A DNA stretch of 64,000 nt from assembly GCF_029382255.1 (NCBI RefSeq), contig NZ_JARLLG010000004.1:124001-188000 (forward strand), read 5' to 3'. The position numbers and the translations under genes are program-made. Source of the DNA: Isoptericola croceus. Its GTDB lineage: Bacteria; Actinomycetota; Actinomycetes; Actinomycetales; Cellulomonadaceae. The notes under the pieces are model-generated. The model worked only from the letters and a program-made list of their open reading frames with translations, did not search any database and was not told the origin of the DNA. Position 1 is the first letter of the stretch, and each line of letters opens with the position of its first letter. Below are positions 26,789-35,995 of this stretch, in pieces.

Positions 26789-29341
26789 GTGACCACCGCC
26801 CTGTACCGCCGCTACCGGCCCGAGACCTTCGCCGAGGTGATCGGCCAGGAGCACGTCACCGCGCCGCTCATGCAGGCGCTGCGCAGCGGGCGCGTCAATC
26901 ACGCCTACCTCTTCTCCGGTCCGCGCGGCTGCGGCAAGACGACCTCGGCCCGCATCCTCGCGCGCACGCTCAACTGCGCCCGGAACACCCCGGAGAAGCC
27001 GCTCGACACCCCCTGCGGCGAGTGCCCGTCGTGCGTCGAGCTGGCTCGCGGCGGGTCCGGTTCGCTCGACGTGGTCGAGATCGACGCGGCCTCGCACAAC
27101 GGCGTCGACGACGCCCGCGACCTGCGCGAGCGGGCCACGTTCGCCCCCGCGCGCGACCGGTACAAGATCTTCATCCTCGACGAGGCCCACATGGTCACCC
27201 AGCAGGGCTTCAACGCGCTGCTGAAGATCGTCGAGGAGCCGCCGCCGCACATCAAGTTCGTGTTCGCGACGACGGAGCCGGACAAGGTCATCGGCACCAT
27301 CCGCTCGCGCACCCACCACTACCCGTTCCGGCTGGTGCCGCCGGACGTGCTGGGCCCGTACCTCGAGGAGCTGTGCACCGCCGAGGGCGTCCAGATCGGT
27401 GGGGGCGTGGTCCCGCTCGTGACGCGCGCCGGCGGCGGGTCCGTGCGTGACTCGCTGTCCGTCATGGACCAGCTCATCGCCGGCGCGACGGGCGGTGCGG
27501 TCGAGTACGACACCGCCGTCGGCCTCCTCGGGTTCACGCACGCCACCCTGCTGGACGACGTCGTGGACGCCCTCGCGGCGCGGGACGGCGCCTCGATCTT
27601 CCGGGTCGTCGACCAGATCATCGCCACGGGGCACGAGCCGCGCCGGTTCGTCGAGGACGTGCTGGAACGCCTGCGCGACCTGGTCGTCATCGCCGTCTCG
27701 GGCGACGCCGCCGAGGCCGTGCTGCGCGACCTGCCCTCCGACCAGCTCGAGCGCATGTCCGTGCAGGCCTCCCACCTGGGCCTGGCCGAGCTGTCCCGCG
27801 CGGCGGACCTGGTCAACTCCGCCCTCACCGAGATGACCGGCGCGACGTCCCCGCGCCTACACCTCGAGCTGCTCTGCGCGCGGCTGCTCCTCCCCGGCGC
27901 CGACGACGGTGCCGACGGCCTGGCCGCACGCATCGACCGCCTGGAGCGCGGTGCGATCGCCGCCACGCCGGCGGGGGTCCCGGCTGCTGCGGGGGAGCGG
28001 CCCGTCGACGGCGGGTCGGCCGCCGCGAGGTCGGTGGACCCGGGGTCGACGACGGCGCCCGCGCCCGGCGGGCAGCGACCCGACGCCGGGGCGGCGGGCC
28101 TGTCCGGCGCCGCCGCCGCACGTGCCGCGCTGCAGAACAGCCGACGGCCCGTCGCCCGGGACGTCACGGCGGCCGCGTCCTCGGCGTCAGCCGCGCCCGA
28201 GCCGGAGCAGCTCGCGCCCGAGCCCGCTGTGCCCGAGCCTGCTGCGCCCGAGTCATCTGCGCCCGAGCAGGTCGAGCAGGTCGAGCCGACCGTGCCCGAG
28301 CAGGCCGCGCCCGAGCCGACCGCGGCCGAGGGTGAGCCCCCGTGGTCCGAGGCGCCGACGGAGACCAGCACGTCGTCCGAGCCTGCCGCAGAGCAGACAT
28401 CGCCGCCGGTGTCCGGCACGGCGAGTGCGGACGCGGCGGAGGACCTGGACGAGGATCCCGCGGCGACGGAGGTCGCTGCGGTGCACTCGCCCGCCGCGGT
28501 GGTCGAGCCGTCCCCCGGTGGTCCCGAGGTCACGGCCGAGCTCGTTCGGCGCCGCTGGGACGAGGTCGTGGCGAACCTGTCGAGCCCGGTGACGCGCGCT
28601 CTGGTCGGCCCCAACGCGCAGGTGGCCTCCCTGTCCGGCGGGGTGCTCCGCCTCGCCTTCGACGCGGAGGGGATGGCCCGGGCGTTCTCGTCGCAGCCGC
28701 GCCACGTCGATGCGGTCGTCGACGCCGTCTTCCAGACGCTCGGCGTGCAGGTCCGACTCGAGGCGACCGTCGGGGCGCCCGGCCCGACGGAGAGCCCGGT
28801 GCCGGCACTCCCGAGCGCCTCCGACAGTCCGGCACCACCTGCCCCTGCTGCTCCGCCGGCTGCCGCAGAGCCGGGGTGGCCGGTCGTGGTGGACGCCGAG
28901 AGCGCGCCCCCGGCCGACGAGCCTGCCCCCGGAGTGCAGTCGGCCCAGTCGGCCCAGTCGGCCCAGTCGGCCCAGTCGGTTCAGTCGGCGGCCGACGCGG
29001 CCGACGCGGCCTGGCTCGCCGGGTCCTCGGCGTCGCCGTCGGACGGCGGGGCGTCGTTCGACACGGCTCCGCCTGCGCCCACGCCGCCGCCCGCCGCCGC
29101 GTCCGAGCGGTCCGCGGTCCCGCCGTCGGCCCCGCCGCAGACGCCGCGCCAGGCGGCCGAGCAGGCCGCGGCAGCCTCCCGGACGCGGGAGCAGGCCGCC
29201 CCGGCTGCGCCCGCCCCGAGCGGGTACGACGACGCCTCGGACGACGACCCCGACATCGCCTCGACGGGGCTGCTCGGGGTGCCGCTCGTGGTGAAGGTGC
29301 TGGACGGCACGATCATCGAAGAGCTCACGGACCAGCCGTGA
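26789..29341 (+). CDS. dnaX: DNA polymerase III subunits gamma/tau
   Basis: An 850-residue clamp-loader ATPase. GTG 26789 starts the canonical MTTALYRRYRPETF; longer in-frame starts are not conserved. Walker A GPRGCGKT, the four-Cys zinc module (CARN...CGECPSC), DEAHMV and sensor-1 TTEPDKV lie in the first 180 residues, followed by domains II-III to about 380. The remaining 470 residues are a low-complexity Ala/Pro/Glu tail with PEP-type repeats and a stretch of QSA repeats; within it a conserved fold at about 590-680 (ELVRRRWDEVVANL...VRLEATVG) matches the tau C-terminal domain. It loads the beta clamp during replication. The stop overlaps the NUDIX gene. Confidence 0.95.
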   Translation: MTTALYRRYRPETFAEVIGQEHVTAPLMQALRSGRVNHAYLFSGPRGCGKTTSARILARTLNCARNTPEKPLDTPCGECPSCVELARGGSGSLDVVEIDAASHNGVDDARDLRERATFAPARDRYKIFILDEAHMVTQQGFNALLKIVEEPPPHIKFVFATTEPDKVIGTIRSRTHHYPFRLVPPDVLGPYLEELCTAEGVQIGGGVVPLVTRAGGGSVRDSLSVMDQLIAGATGGAVEYDTAVGLLGFTHATLLDDVVDALAARDGASIFRVVDQIIATGHEPRRFVEDVLERLRDLVVIAVSGDAAEAVLRDLPSDQLERMSVQASHLGLAELSRAADLVNSALTEMTGATSPRLHLELLCARLLLPGADDGADGLAARIDRLERGAIAATPAGVPAAAGERPVDGGSAAARSVDPGSTTAPAPGGQRPDAGAAGLSGAAAARAALQNSRRPVARDVTAAASSASAAPEPEQLAPEPAVPEPAAPESSAPEQVEQVEPTVPEQAAPEPTAAEGEPPWSEAPTETSTSSEPAAEQTSPPVSGTASADAAEDLDEDPAATEVAAVHSPAAVVEPSPGGPEVTAELVRRRWDEVVANLSSPVTRALVGPNAQVASLSGGVLRLAFDAEGMARAFSSQPRHVDAVVDAVFQTLGVQVRLEATVGAPGPTESPVPALPSASDSPAPPAPAAPPAAAEPGWPVVVDAESAPPADEPAPGVQSAQSAQSAQSAQSVQSAADAADAAWLAGSSASPSDGGASFDTAPPAPTPPPAAASERSAVPPSAPPQTPRQAAEQAAAASRTREQAAPAAPAPSGYDDASDDDPDIASTGLLGVPLVVKVLDGTIIEELTDQP
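28937..28990. repeat. 9-bp tandem repeat inside dnaX
   Basis: Six consecutive units of CAGTCGGCC (the last two with changed third codons) encode QSA/QSV repeats in the DnaX tail. Confidence 0.85.
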
Positions 29342-29760
29342 GCACCGTCCACGTCGTAGCCGCGGTGATCGTGCGCGACGGCCGGTTCCTCCTCGTCCGC
29401 AAACGGGGCACCAGCGCGTTCATGCAGGTCGGCGGCAAGCTCGAGGCGGGCGAGGAACCGCTGACGGCGCTCGCCCGCGAGTGCGCGGAGGAGATCGGGC
29501 TCGTCGTCGACCCGGAGACGGTGGCGCCGCTGGGCAGGTTCAGCGCGCCCGCCGCCAACGAGCCGGACCACGTCGTGGTCGCCGACGTGTTCGCCGTCGA
29601 CCTCCCGGCCGGGTTCGAGCCCGAACCCCGGGCCGAGCTGGCCGAGCTCGTGTGGATCGATCCGGTCGACCCTGTCACGACGCACCCGGTCGCCGCGCTC
29701 TCGCTGGAGCTGCTGGAACCGGTGGCGCGGCGGGCTCAGGCGCCCTCGACCAGCATCTGA
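29338..29760 (+). CDS. NUDIX hydrolase
   Basis: A 140-residue NUDIX protein. The NUDIX box is GKLEAGEEPLTALARECAEEIGL (residues about 32-54), with the usual catalytic REcAEE glutamates. The family hydrolyses nucleoside diphosphates linked to another group; no substrate is fixed. GTG 29338 overlaps the dnaX stop, and the 3' end overlaps the convergent AAA ATPase gene by 25 bp. Confidence 0.88.
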   Translation: MSTVHVVAAVIVRDGRFLLVRKRGTSAFMQVGGKLEAGEEPLTALARECAEEIGLVVDPETVAPLGRFSAPAANEPDHVVVADVFAVDLPAGFEPEPRAELAELVWIDPVDPVTTHPVAALSLELLEPVARRAQAPSTSI

Positions 29761-31136
29761 GGAGTCACCACGGTGACCCCGGCCAGGTCGATCGCAGCAC
29801 GTGTCACGGCGACGAGCGGGGTCTCGGCCGTGGTGCCCGGCACCCGGTCGCGGTGAATGACGAGGTCGGCCAGGTCGCGGGCGTCGAACGCATGCTCGTC
29901 GCGCCACTTCACGGAACCGACGAAGGACACGTGGCCTGCCACGGGTGCGTGGTCCGCGCCCACGAGGTCGACCTCGACGTCGTTGGTACGGGTCCACCAG
30001 CCGCCGATCTCGGCGGACTCCGGGATGACGCCGGTCAGGTCGTGCAGCATCCGGCGGACGACGGGTTCGACGGCGCGCCCGCGCCAGCTCGTCCATCCGG
30101 CGCGGATCCGGTCGAGCACCACGTCCGGACGCCCCTGGTCGATCCGCCGGATGCCGTCGGAGAGGAAGGCGAGCCAGAACCGCATGTACGGGTCCTCGAT
30201 GCGGTAGCGCTTGTTCCGCGGGGCCGGCTTCGTGGAGAGCGGGACGTCCTCGACCACGGCCTGCCTGGCGGTCAGGACGCCGAGCGAGCGTTGCAGCGAG
30301 GCGTGAGGGATGTCGCCTGCGGCTCGGGCGATGTTGCTGAACGTCCGCTCCCCGTGGCCGATGGCTCGCAGCACCGTGCGTGCCTGGGCTTCGACCGGGA
30401 ACTCCGACGTCATCACCCGCTCGCCCGAGACGAGCAGCGCTGAGACCGGGGACGTGACGGAGTCGGCGAGGAAGTCCCAGACCGACATCCCCTCCTCCCA
30501 CTCGGACAGCACGAGCGGGAGCCCGCCGGTGACCAGGAACGCGTCGATGGCTTCAGCGGCCGGCAGGCCGGTCAGGTTCGCGACGTCCCGCGGGCGCAGG
30601 GGACCCAGGCTCAGCTCGGTCGCACGCCCGTAGAACGGGCGGCCGTGGCTGGTCAGCCGTTCCATCTCGGCACGGTCGGACCCGATGAGCACGAGCAGCA
30701 CGGGGCGCCGCGAGAGGTGGGTGTCCCAGACGGACTGCAGTGCACCCTCGAACCCGACGTCCGCGCGGGAAAGGTACGACACCTCGTCGAGCACGACGAC
30801 GGAGGGCGTGTCGCGGGGGACGACCAGCGCCAGGAGCTGCAGGGCGTCGGACCAGCTCGCGGGGGTGCCGAATCCTGCGGCGTCGGGCAGGGTCGAGGTG
30901 CGCAGCTCACGGACGAAGGCGGGCAGGTCCTGGTCGAGCGGTGAGCCCTCGGCGGTGAAGTGGAGCGACGGTAGCCCGGTACGGCGCAACCATTCGGTCA
31001 CGAGCCGGGACTTGCCGACCCGACGGCGGCCCCTGATGGCGATCGCCCGCCCTGGGTGGTCGTCGCCGCGCTGCACCAGGCGCAGCAGGCGATCGAGGGA
31101 TGCCATCTCTGTGTCGCGCCCGATGAAGCGAACCAT
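29736..31136 (-). CDS. AAA family ATPase (archaeal-type ATPase with DUF234-like nuclease domain)
   Basis: A 466-residue STAND-like ATPase of the family known as archaeal ATPases. Walker A GRRRVGKSR is at 36-44, Walker B SVVVLDEVSYL near 117-127. A winged-helix part (FSNIARAAGDIPHASLQRSLGVL) follows, and the C-terminal region YRIEDPYMRFWLAFL...DVEVDLVG resembles the DUF234 nuclease-like domain, where EVDLV would be part of a PD-(D/E)xK site. ATG 31136 with GGGAG upstream is preferred over TTG 31148. Such genes are widespread, often horizontally transferred, and of unknown function. A 7-bp-arm palindrome lies just upstream. Confidence 0.83.
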   Translation of the reverse strand: MVRFIGRDTEMASLDRLLRLVQRGDDHPGRAIAIRGRRRVGKSRLVTEWLRRTGLPSLHFTAEGSPLDQDLPAFVRELRTSTLPDAAGFGTPASWSDALQLLALVVPRDTPSVVVLDEVSYLSRADVGFEGALQSVWDTHLSRRPVLLVLIGSDRAEMERLTSHGRPFYGRATELSLGPLRPRDVANLTGLPAAEAIDAFLVTGGLPLVLSEWEEGMSVWDFLADSVTSPVSALLVSGERVMTSEFPVEAQARTVLRAIGHGERTFSNIARAAGDIPHASLQRSLGVLTARQAVVEDVPLSTKPAPRNKRYRIEDPYMRFWLAFLSDGIRRIDQGRPDVVLDRIRAGWTSWRGRAVEPVVRRMLHDLTGVIPESAEIGGWWTRTNDVEVDLVGADHAPVAGHVSFVGSVKWRDEHAFDARDLADLVIHRDRVPGTTAETPLVAVTRAAIDLAGVTVVTPQMLVEGA

Positions 31137-31165
31137 GTCGTCTCCCAAGTAAGTAACCTTGATGA

Positions 31166-31185
31166 TACTAACGTCGAGGTTAGTA
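31166..31185. promoter_or_regulatory. Palindrome in AT-rich divergent region
   Basis: TACTAAC-GTCGAG-GTTAGTA: perfect 7-bp arms in a stretch of about 60 bp (31145-31205) much richer in A+T than its surroundings, between the AAA ATPase and serine hydrolase genes. Probably the shared promoter/operator. Confidence 0.55.
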
Positions 31186-31230
31186 AATTCGCCAATGAAT
31201 CAGGTCAGGAGCTCGTGGCAGAGTGAGCCC

Positions 31231-32790
31231 GTGCCGACGACGACACCCACAACGACATCACCACACCGCCTGCCCCGCGCGACCCCGGAGTCCCAGGGGG
31301 TGGACCGTGCCGCGTTGGAGCGTCTCGTCGAGACGCTCGACGGCATCCGCGACGTCCACAGCCTCATGGTCCTGCGCCACGGCACCGTGGTCGCCGAGGA
31401 CTGGTGGCACCCCTACCGGCCGGACGAGCCGCACACGATGTTCTCCGTGTCCAAGTCCTTCACGGCCACCGCCGTCGGCCTCGCGGTGGCCGAGGGTCTG
31501 CTCACCACCGACGACCGCGTCATCGAGCTGCTGCCCGACGACGCCCCGGACGACCCGAGCGGCCACCTCGCGGTCATGACCGTCCGCGACCTGCTGACGA
31601 TGACGTCCGGCCACGGCACGGACACGATGAACTTCACGCTGCGCAACCTGCACGTGCCGGGGGACGGCTGGGCGCGGGACATCCTCGCCGCGCCGGTGAC
31701 GCACGTGCCCGGGACGCACTTCGTCTACAACACGGGCGCCACCTACCTCCTCTCGGCGATCCTGCACCGCCTCACCGGCGAGCGGCTGCTCGACTACCTG
31801 ACGCCGCGGCTCCTCGCCCCCCTGGGGATCACGGGGGCCACGTGGGAGCAGTGCCCGCGGGGCATCGACGTCGGCGGCTTCGGCCTGCGCCTGACCACGG
31901 AGGACCTGGCGGCGTTCGGTCAGCTCCTGCTGCAGCGGGGAACGTGGGAGGGCCGCGAGCTCGTCCCGGCGGCCTGGGTGGACGAGATGACCGCCGCCCA
32001 GGTCCCGAACGGTCCGGACGAGAACCCTGACTGGGAGCGCGGCTACGGCTACCAGTTCTGGCGGTGCCGCGGTGACGCCTACCGCGCCGACGGCGCGTTC
32101 GGGCAGTTCTGCGTCGTGTGGCCTGAGCAGGACGCCGTCGTGGTCCTGACCTCCGGCACGAGCGCGACGAGCACCGAGCTCGAGGTCGTCTTCGACCTCC
32201 TCGGTGACGCGTTCGACGCCGCGCCGGGCAGCGCGACACCCGAGGACCTCCCGGCCGACGACGGCGGCCCGCTCGCCCGCGGCGACCTCGCCGTCGCGCT
32301 GCCGCGCGGCGCGGCACACGGACCGGTCGAGGACTTCGTGCGCGGCTCGACGTTCGCGCTCGGGCCGTCCGACGGCGGCGCGCCGGTCACGTCCGACGGT
32401 CCGGAGCCGGGGTCGCCGGACCCGCACGCCCGGTCGGTCCTGCGGTGGCGCACCGTCAGCGTCGACCGGCACGGTGACGAGATCGAGCTCGGCTGGACCC
32501 ACGCGGACCGTGGCGGGCAGCACGTGGTGCGTTGCGGCGTCGGCCACTGGGTGCTCGGCCGTGCCGAGGTCGACCACGAGGCGGTCCCCGTCGCGGGCGC
32601 TGCCGCCTGGACCTCACCGCACGAGCTGACGTGCCGCCTCCTGTGGCGCGGGACACCGTTCGCCCTCGACGTCCGGCTGGCGTTCGACGGTGACGGTGAG
32701 GGACGCTGGGTCGAGGTCGCCGTCGACCAGAACGTGTCGTTCGGCCCGACGGCGCTGCTCCGCGCCACCGGGCTGGGCGCCGCAGGTTGA
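31231..32790 (+). CDS. Serine hydrolase (class C beta-lactamase/esterase fold)
   Basis: A protein of about 519 residues. The N-terminal 330 residues form a beta-lactamase-fold hydrolase with the SxxK tetrad FSVSK (Ser72, Lys75) and the FVYNTGATYLL region supplying the catalytic Tyr. The C-terminal 190 residues (from about 340) are a beta-rich extension without recognised family. It has no signal peptide. Esterase or peptidase activity is more likely than antibiotic resistance. GTG 31231 is chosen for the start of conserved-looking sequence; ATG 31195 in frame is possible. It is divergent from the AAA ATPase. Confidence 0.8.
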   Translation: MPTTTPTTTSPHRLPRATPESQGVDRAALERLVETLDGIRDVHSLMVLRHGTVVAEDWWHPYRPDEPHTMFSVSKSFTATAVGLAVAEGLLTTDDRVIELLPDDAPDDPSGHLAVMTVRDLLTMTSGHGTDTMNFTLRNLHVPGDGWARDILAAPVTHVPGTHFVYNTGATYLLSAILHRLTGERLLDYLTPRLLAPLGITGATWEQCPRGIDVGGFGLRLTTEDLAAFGQLLLQRGTWEGRELVPAAWVDEMTAAQVPNGPDENPDWERGYGYQFWRCRGDAYRADGAFGQFCVVWPEQDAVVVLTSGTSATSTELEVVFDLLGDAFDAAPGSATPEDLPADDGGPLARGDLAVALPRGAAHGPVEDFVRGSTFALGPSDGGAPVTSDGPEPGSPDPHARSVLRWRTVSVDRHGDEIELGWTHADRGGQHVVRCGVGHWVLGRAEVDHEAVPVAGAAAWTSPHELTCRLLWRGTPFALDVRLAFDGDGEGRWVEVAVDQNVSFGPTALLRATGLGAAG

Positions 32791-32907
32791 GCTGAGGCCG
32801 GTCCCGGCCGTCGTCTGACAGATGTCACGGGCTCTCCGTGCGGACCGCACACAGAGCCGTGACGACCGGCACTACCTGCGACGTCGTCGTCCGGGCAGGC
32901 TCGACGC

Positions 32908-33858
32908 ATGACCTACGAACCGATCGTCTCCGTCCGGGGGGCCAGGCGCCGGTACGGCCGCTTCGAGGCGGTCCGCGGCGTCGACCTCGACGTCCGACGC
33001 GGAGAGCTGCTGGCCCTGCTCGGCACCAACGGTGCCGGCAAGACGTCCCTCGTCGAGCTCGTCGAAGGCCTCGCCCCTGCCGATGCGGGGCAGGTCCGGG
33101 TGCTCGGCCACGACCCGTACCGCGAGCGCGCGCGGGTCGTGGGCGGCCTGGGGGTGATGCTCCAGGAGGCCGGCTTCTCGCCCGACCTGACGACCGCCGA
33201 GACGATGCGGATGTGGGCGGGGACCCTCGCGCGGCCCCGCCCCGTGGAGGACGTGCTCGACGACCTGAACCTGACCGCCCGCGCCGACGTGCGGGTCGGT
33301 AGCCTGTCCGGTGGCGAACGACGCCGGCTCGACCTGGCGCTCGCGATCCTCGGCAGCCCCGAGCTGCTGGTGATGGACGAGCCCACCACCGGTCTCGACC
33401 CCGAGAGCCGCCGCGCGGTGTGGCGGCTGGTGCGCGGGCTGCTCGAGGACGGTGTCACCGTCCTGCTGACCACGCACTACCTCCAGGAGGCGGAGGAGCT
33501 GGCCGACCGGATCGCGATCATGCGCGCAGGACGCGTCGTGCGCCAGGGCACCGTCGCCGAGACGGTCGCGGCCGAACCGGCCCGGATCGAGTTCGTCCCG
33601 CACGACGGCGCCGGAGCCCGGCTGCTGCTGACCGCCGCCGACCTGCCCTCGCTGCCCGGCCTGGTGGGGGCCGCCGTCGACCGTGGACGGGTGCGCCTGC
33701 AGTCCACCACGCTGCAGCAGGACCTGGAGGCCGTGCTGAACTGGGCCCGCGAGCGGGGTATGCGGCTGGAAGAGCTCGAGGCGCGCTCGGCGTCGCTCGA
33801 GCAGGCGTTCCTCTCCCTCGCCGAGGACGCCGACGTCGACGAGGAGGTCGCCGCATGA
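32908..33858 (+). CDS. ABC transporter ATP-binding protein
   Basis: A 316-residue ABC-2-type exporter ATPase of the DrrA/CcmA class. Walker A GTNGAGKTS is at 39-47, signature LSGGE at 133-137, Walker B ELLVMDEP at 152-159, with the His of LTTHYLQEAEEL following. The C-terminal 90 residues form the accessory domain seen in drug/antibiotic exporters. ATG 32908 starts an operon with a permease, a histidine kinase and a response regulator, all coupled by overlaps or close spacing. Confidence 0.92.
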   Translation: MTYEPIVSVRGARRRYGRFEAVRGVDLDVRRGELLALLGTNGAGKTSLVELVEGLAPADAGQVRVLGHDPYRERARVVGGLGVMLQEAGFSPDLTTAETMRMWAGTLARPRPVEDVLDDLNLTARADVRVGSLSGGERRRLDLALAILGSPELLVMDEPTTGLDPESRRAVWRLVRGLLEDGVTVLLTTHYLQEAEELADRIAIMRAGRVVRQGTVAETVAAEPARIEFVPHDGAGARLLLTAADLPSLPGLVGAAVDRGRVRLQSTTLQQDLEAVLNWARERGMRLEELEARSASLEQAFLSLAEDADVDEEVAA

Positions 33859-34682
33859 ACGCCACGATCGTTGCCGGACGGGTCGCCCGGCCCACGGCGC
33901 CGCGCACCCGGCGGCTGCTCGCCCTCGCCCGCTCCGAGGTGCTGCTCCTGGTGCGCAACCGCACGGCGCTGGTCAACGCGGTGCTGCTCCCGGTCGGTTT
34001 CGTCGCCCTGTTCGCCGTCCTCGGCGGCGTCGGTGGGGACGGGACGCCCGGCCCGGCGGTCGCGGCGGGCGTGCTGGCGACGTTGCTGGTCGTCGCGCTG
34101 ATGTTCGTCGTCTACTACAACCTCACGACGGCGTACGTGGCCCGTCGGGAGGACCGCGTGCTCCAGCGACTGCTCACCGGCTCCACCACCCGCGTCGAGG
34201 CGCTGCTCGCCCCCGCGCTGCCCGCCGTCGTCGTCACCCTCGTCCAGCTCGTGCTCGGCTACGCGGCGGTGTCCGTGGTGATCGAGCCACCGGGCACGGC
34301 CAACCCGCTCCTGGTGGTCGTCGCCGCACTGGGCGGTGCGGCCGTGCTCGGGGCGCTCGCGGCCGCGACGGCAGGCTTCTCGAGGACCGTGGAGTCCGTG
34401 CAGCTCACCACGTTGCCGGTGATCGTCCTGATCCTGCCGTTCGCCGGACTGTTCCCGACGCCGGAGGGTGGGGTCATCGGGGCGGTCGCGCGGTGCACGC
34501 CGCTGCGACCGGTGACCGAGCTCATGGCTCTGGGTCTGACCGGGACGGACGTCGACGGGCAGACGCTGACGTTCGTCGAGACGTTCGGTGCGGCGGTGCT
34601 GCCGATCGCCGTGCTCGCCGTCTGGACCGTCCTCGGTGTGCTTGCCGCACGGCGGTGGATGCGTTGGGCGCCGCGCCGGTGA
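33855..34682 (+). CDS. ABC-2 type transporter permease
   Basis: A 275-residue membrane protein with six predicted helices and the ABC-2 region RTALVNAVLLPVGFVALFAVLGGV near the N-terminus. ATG 33855 overlaps the ATPase stop (ATGA). Together they form an exporter whose substrate is unknown; lipid-like or antibiotic molecules are typical. Confidence 0.87.
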   Translation: MNATIVAGRVARPTAPRTRRLLALARSEVLLLVRNRTALVNAVLLPVGFVALFAVLGGVGGDGTPGPAVAAGVLATLLVVALMFVVYYNLTTAYVARREDRVLQRLLTGSTTRVEALLAPALPAVVVTLVQLVLGYAAVSVVIEPPGTANPLLVVVAALGGAAVLGALAAATAGFSRTVESVQLTTLPVIVLILPFAGLFPTPEGGVIGAVARCTPLRPVTELMALGLTGTDVDGQTLTFVETFGAAVLPIAVLAVWTVLGVLAARRWMRWAPRR

Positions 34683-34717
34683 GCTCGTCCGACGGCGGGA
34701 CGTGGCAGGCTGACGCC

Positions 34718-35995
34718 GTGACCTCCCGCCGGCCGACCACGCCCACCCTCGGCACGGCGTCGCACCGGCCGGCCGCCTCCCTGGCCGGCGGAGCGCGGGG
34801 GGTCGAGGTCTACACCCGGGTCAGCCTGTACCTCTTCGCGCCCATGGAGGGGTTCTTCTACCTCTACGTGGCCGGTGCGCTCGCGCAGAGCCGTGACCCC
34901 CTGCCGTCGGCGATCGCGCTGGGAGTGCTCGTCGTCGCCGGCCTGGTCCACATCGGGCTGGCCTTCGCGACGGTGCACGTCGGGTTCGACCGGCCGTTGA
35001 TGATGCGGTCCCGGCTGCACCCGGTCGTGATCGCGCTGCTCGTGGTCACCGCCGTCGTCGTGGTGCTCGCGGTGGTGGTGCTCCCGGGGGTGCCCGACGA
35101 CGGCGGCTGGGATGCGCGCAGCCTCATGGTCGGCGTGTGCGGGGCGGCGACCTGCGGGGCGCTGGCGATCGGCTTCCCGTTCCGGCGCCTCGCGACCGTC
35201 GGCCTGGCGGTGCCGGCGATCGTCCTGGTCGTGTGGATCCTCGACGGGGCGTTCAGCGGCGGTGCCGTCGCCGCCGCGGCGTTCCTCTACCTCGCGACCA
35301 TGTTCTGGGCCGGCACCGTCCGCATCTCGATGTGGATCGTGGAGGTGGTGCGCGAGCTCGAGGCGGCACGCGAGGTGGCGGGCCGCCTCGCCGTCGCCGA
35401 GGAACGCCTGCGGATCTCCCGTGACCTGCACGACGTCGTCGGGCGCGCCCTGTCCGCCGTCGCGGTCAAGAGCGACCTGTCCGCGGCGCTCGCCCGGCGG
35501 GGCGACCCCCGGGCGGCCGACGAGATGGACGACGTGCGCACGCTGGCGCAGGAGTCGCTGCGCGAGGTGCGCGGTGTCGTCGCCGGCTACCGGTCGACCG
35601 ACCTGGCGACCGAGCTGGCCGGGGCGCGGTCGGTCCTGCGGGCCGCCGGGATCGCCGTCCGCGTCGTCGGGGAGGTTCCCCCGTTGGCCACCTCCCAGCA
35701 GGAGGCGCTGGCGTGGGTGGTGCGTGAGGCGGTGACCAACGTCGTGCGGCACTCGCGCGCCGCGGAGTGCCGGCTCGACCTCGACGACGACGGCACGGCC
35801 ACCGTGCTGCGGATCACGAACGACGGCGTCGTGGCCGGTCGCGACGAGGGTGATCCGGGCGGCCCTGGCGGTACAGGGCTGGCCGGGCTGCGCGAACGAC
35901 TCGTCGCCGTCGGCGGCACCCTCGACGCGGCGGCAGACGGTGACCGGTTCACCGTGGTGGCGCGCGTCCCGACCTCCTCCGGAGCGACCACATGA
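34718..35995 (+). CDS. Sensor histidine kinase (HisKA_3, DesK/NarX type)
   Basis: A 425-residue kinase with six membrane segments (about 30-205), then a coiled coil (VVRELEAAREVAGRLAVAEERL) and the HisKA_3 motif RISRDLHDVVGR with phospho-acceptor His238. The ATPase domain shows an N-box EAVTNVVRHS and G-box GGTGLAGLRER. It lacks an extracellular sensor domain, so it may sense the membrane or the neighbouring ABC transporter. GTG 34718 is preferred; GTG 34679 overlapping the permease stop is the alternative. It overlaps the response regulator gene (ATGA). Confidence 0.89.
   Translation: MTSRRPTTPTLGTASHRPAASLAGGARGVEVYTRVSLYLFAPMEGFFYLYVAGALAQSRDPLPSAIALGVLVVAGLVHIGLAFATVHVGFDRPLMMRSRLHPVVIALLVVTAVVVVLAVVVLPGVPDDGGWDARSLMVGVCGAATCGALAIGFPFRRLATVGLAVPAIVLVVWILDGAFSGGAVAAAAFLYLATMFWAGTVRISMWIVEVVRELEAAREVAGRLAVAEERLRISRDLHDVVGRALSAVAVKSDLSAALARRGDPRAADEMDDVRTLAQESLREVRGVVAGYRSTDLATELAGARSVLRAAGIAVRVVGEVPPLATSQQEALAWVVREAVTNVVRHSRAAECRLDLDDDGTATVLRITNDGVVAGRDEGDPGGPGGTGLAGLRERLVAVGGTLDAAADGDRFTVVARVPTSSGATT

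Noticed and set aside
26789-29341. Programmed frameshift producing gamma in dnaX
   Set aside because: No slippery A/T-run of the E. coli type was found in this GC-rich gene.
31231-32790. Antibiotic-resistance beta-lactamase
   Set aside because: The SxxK fold is shared with many esterases and peptidases; there is no signal peptide and a large extra C-terminal domain.
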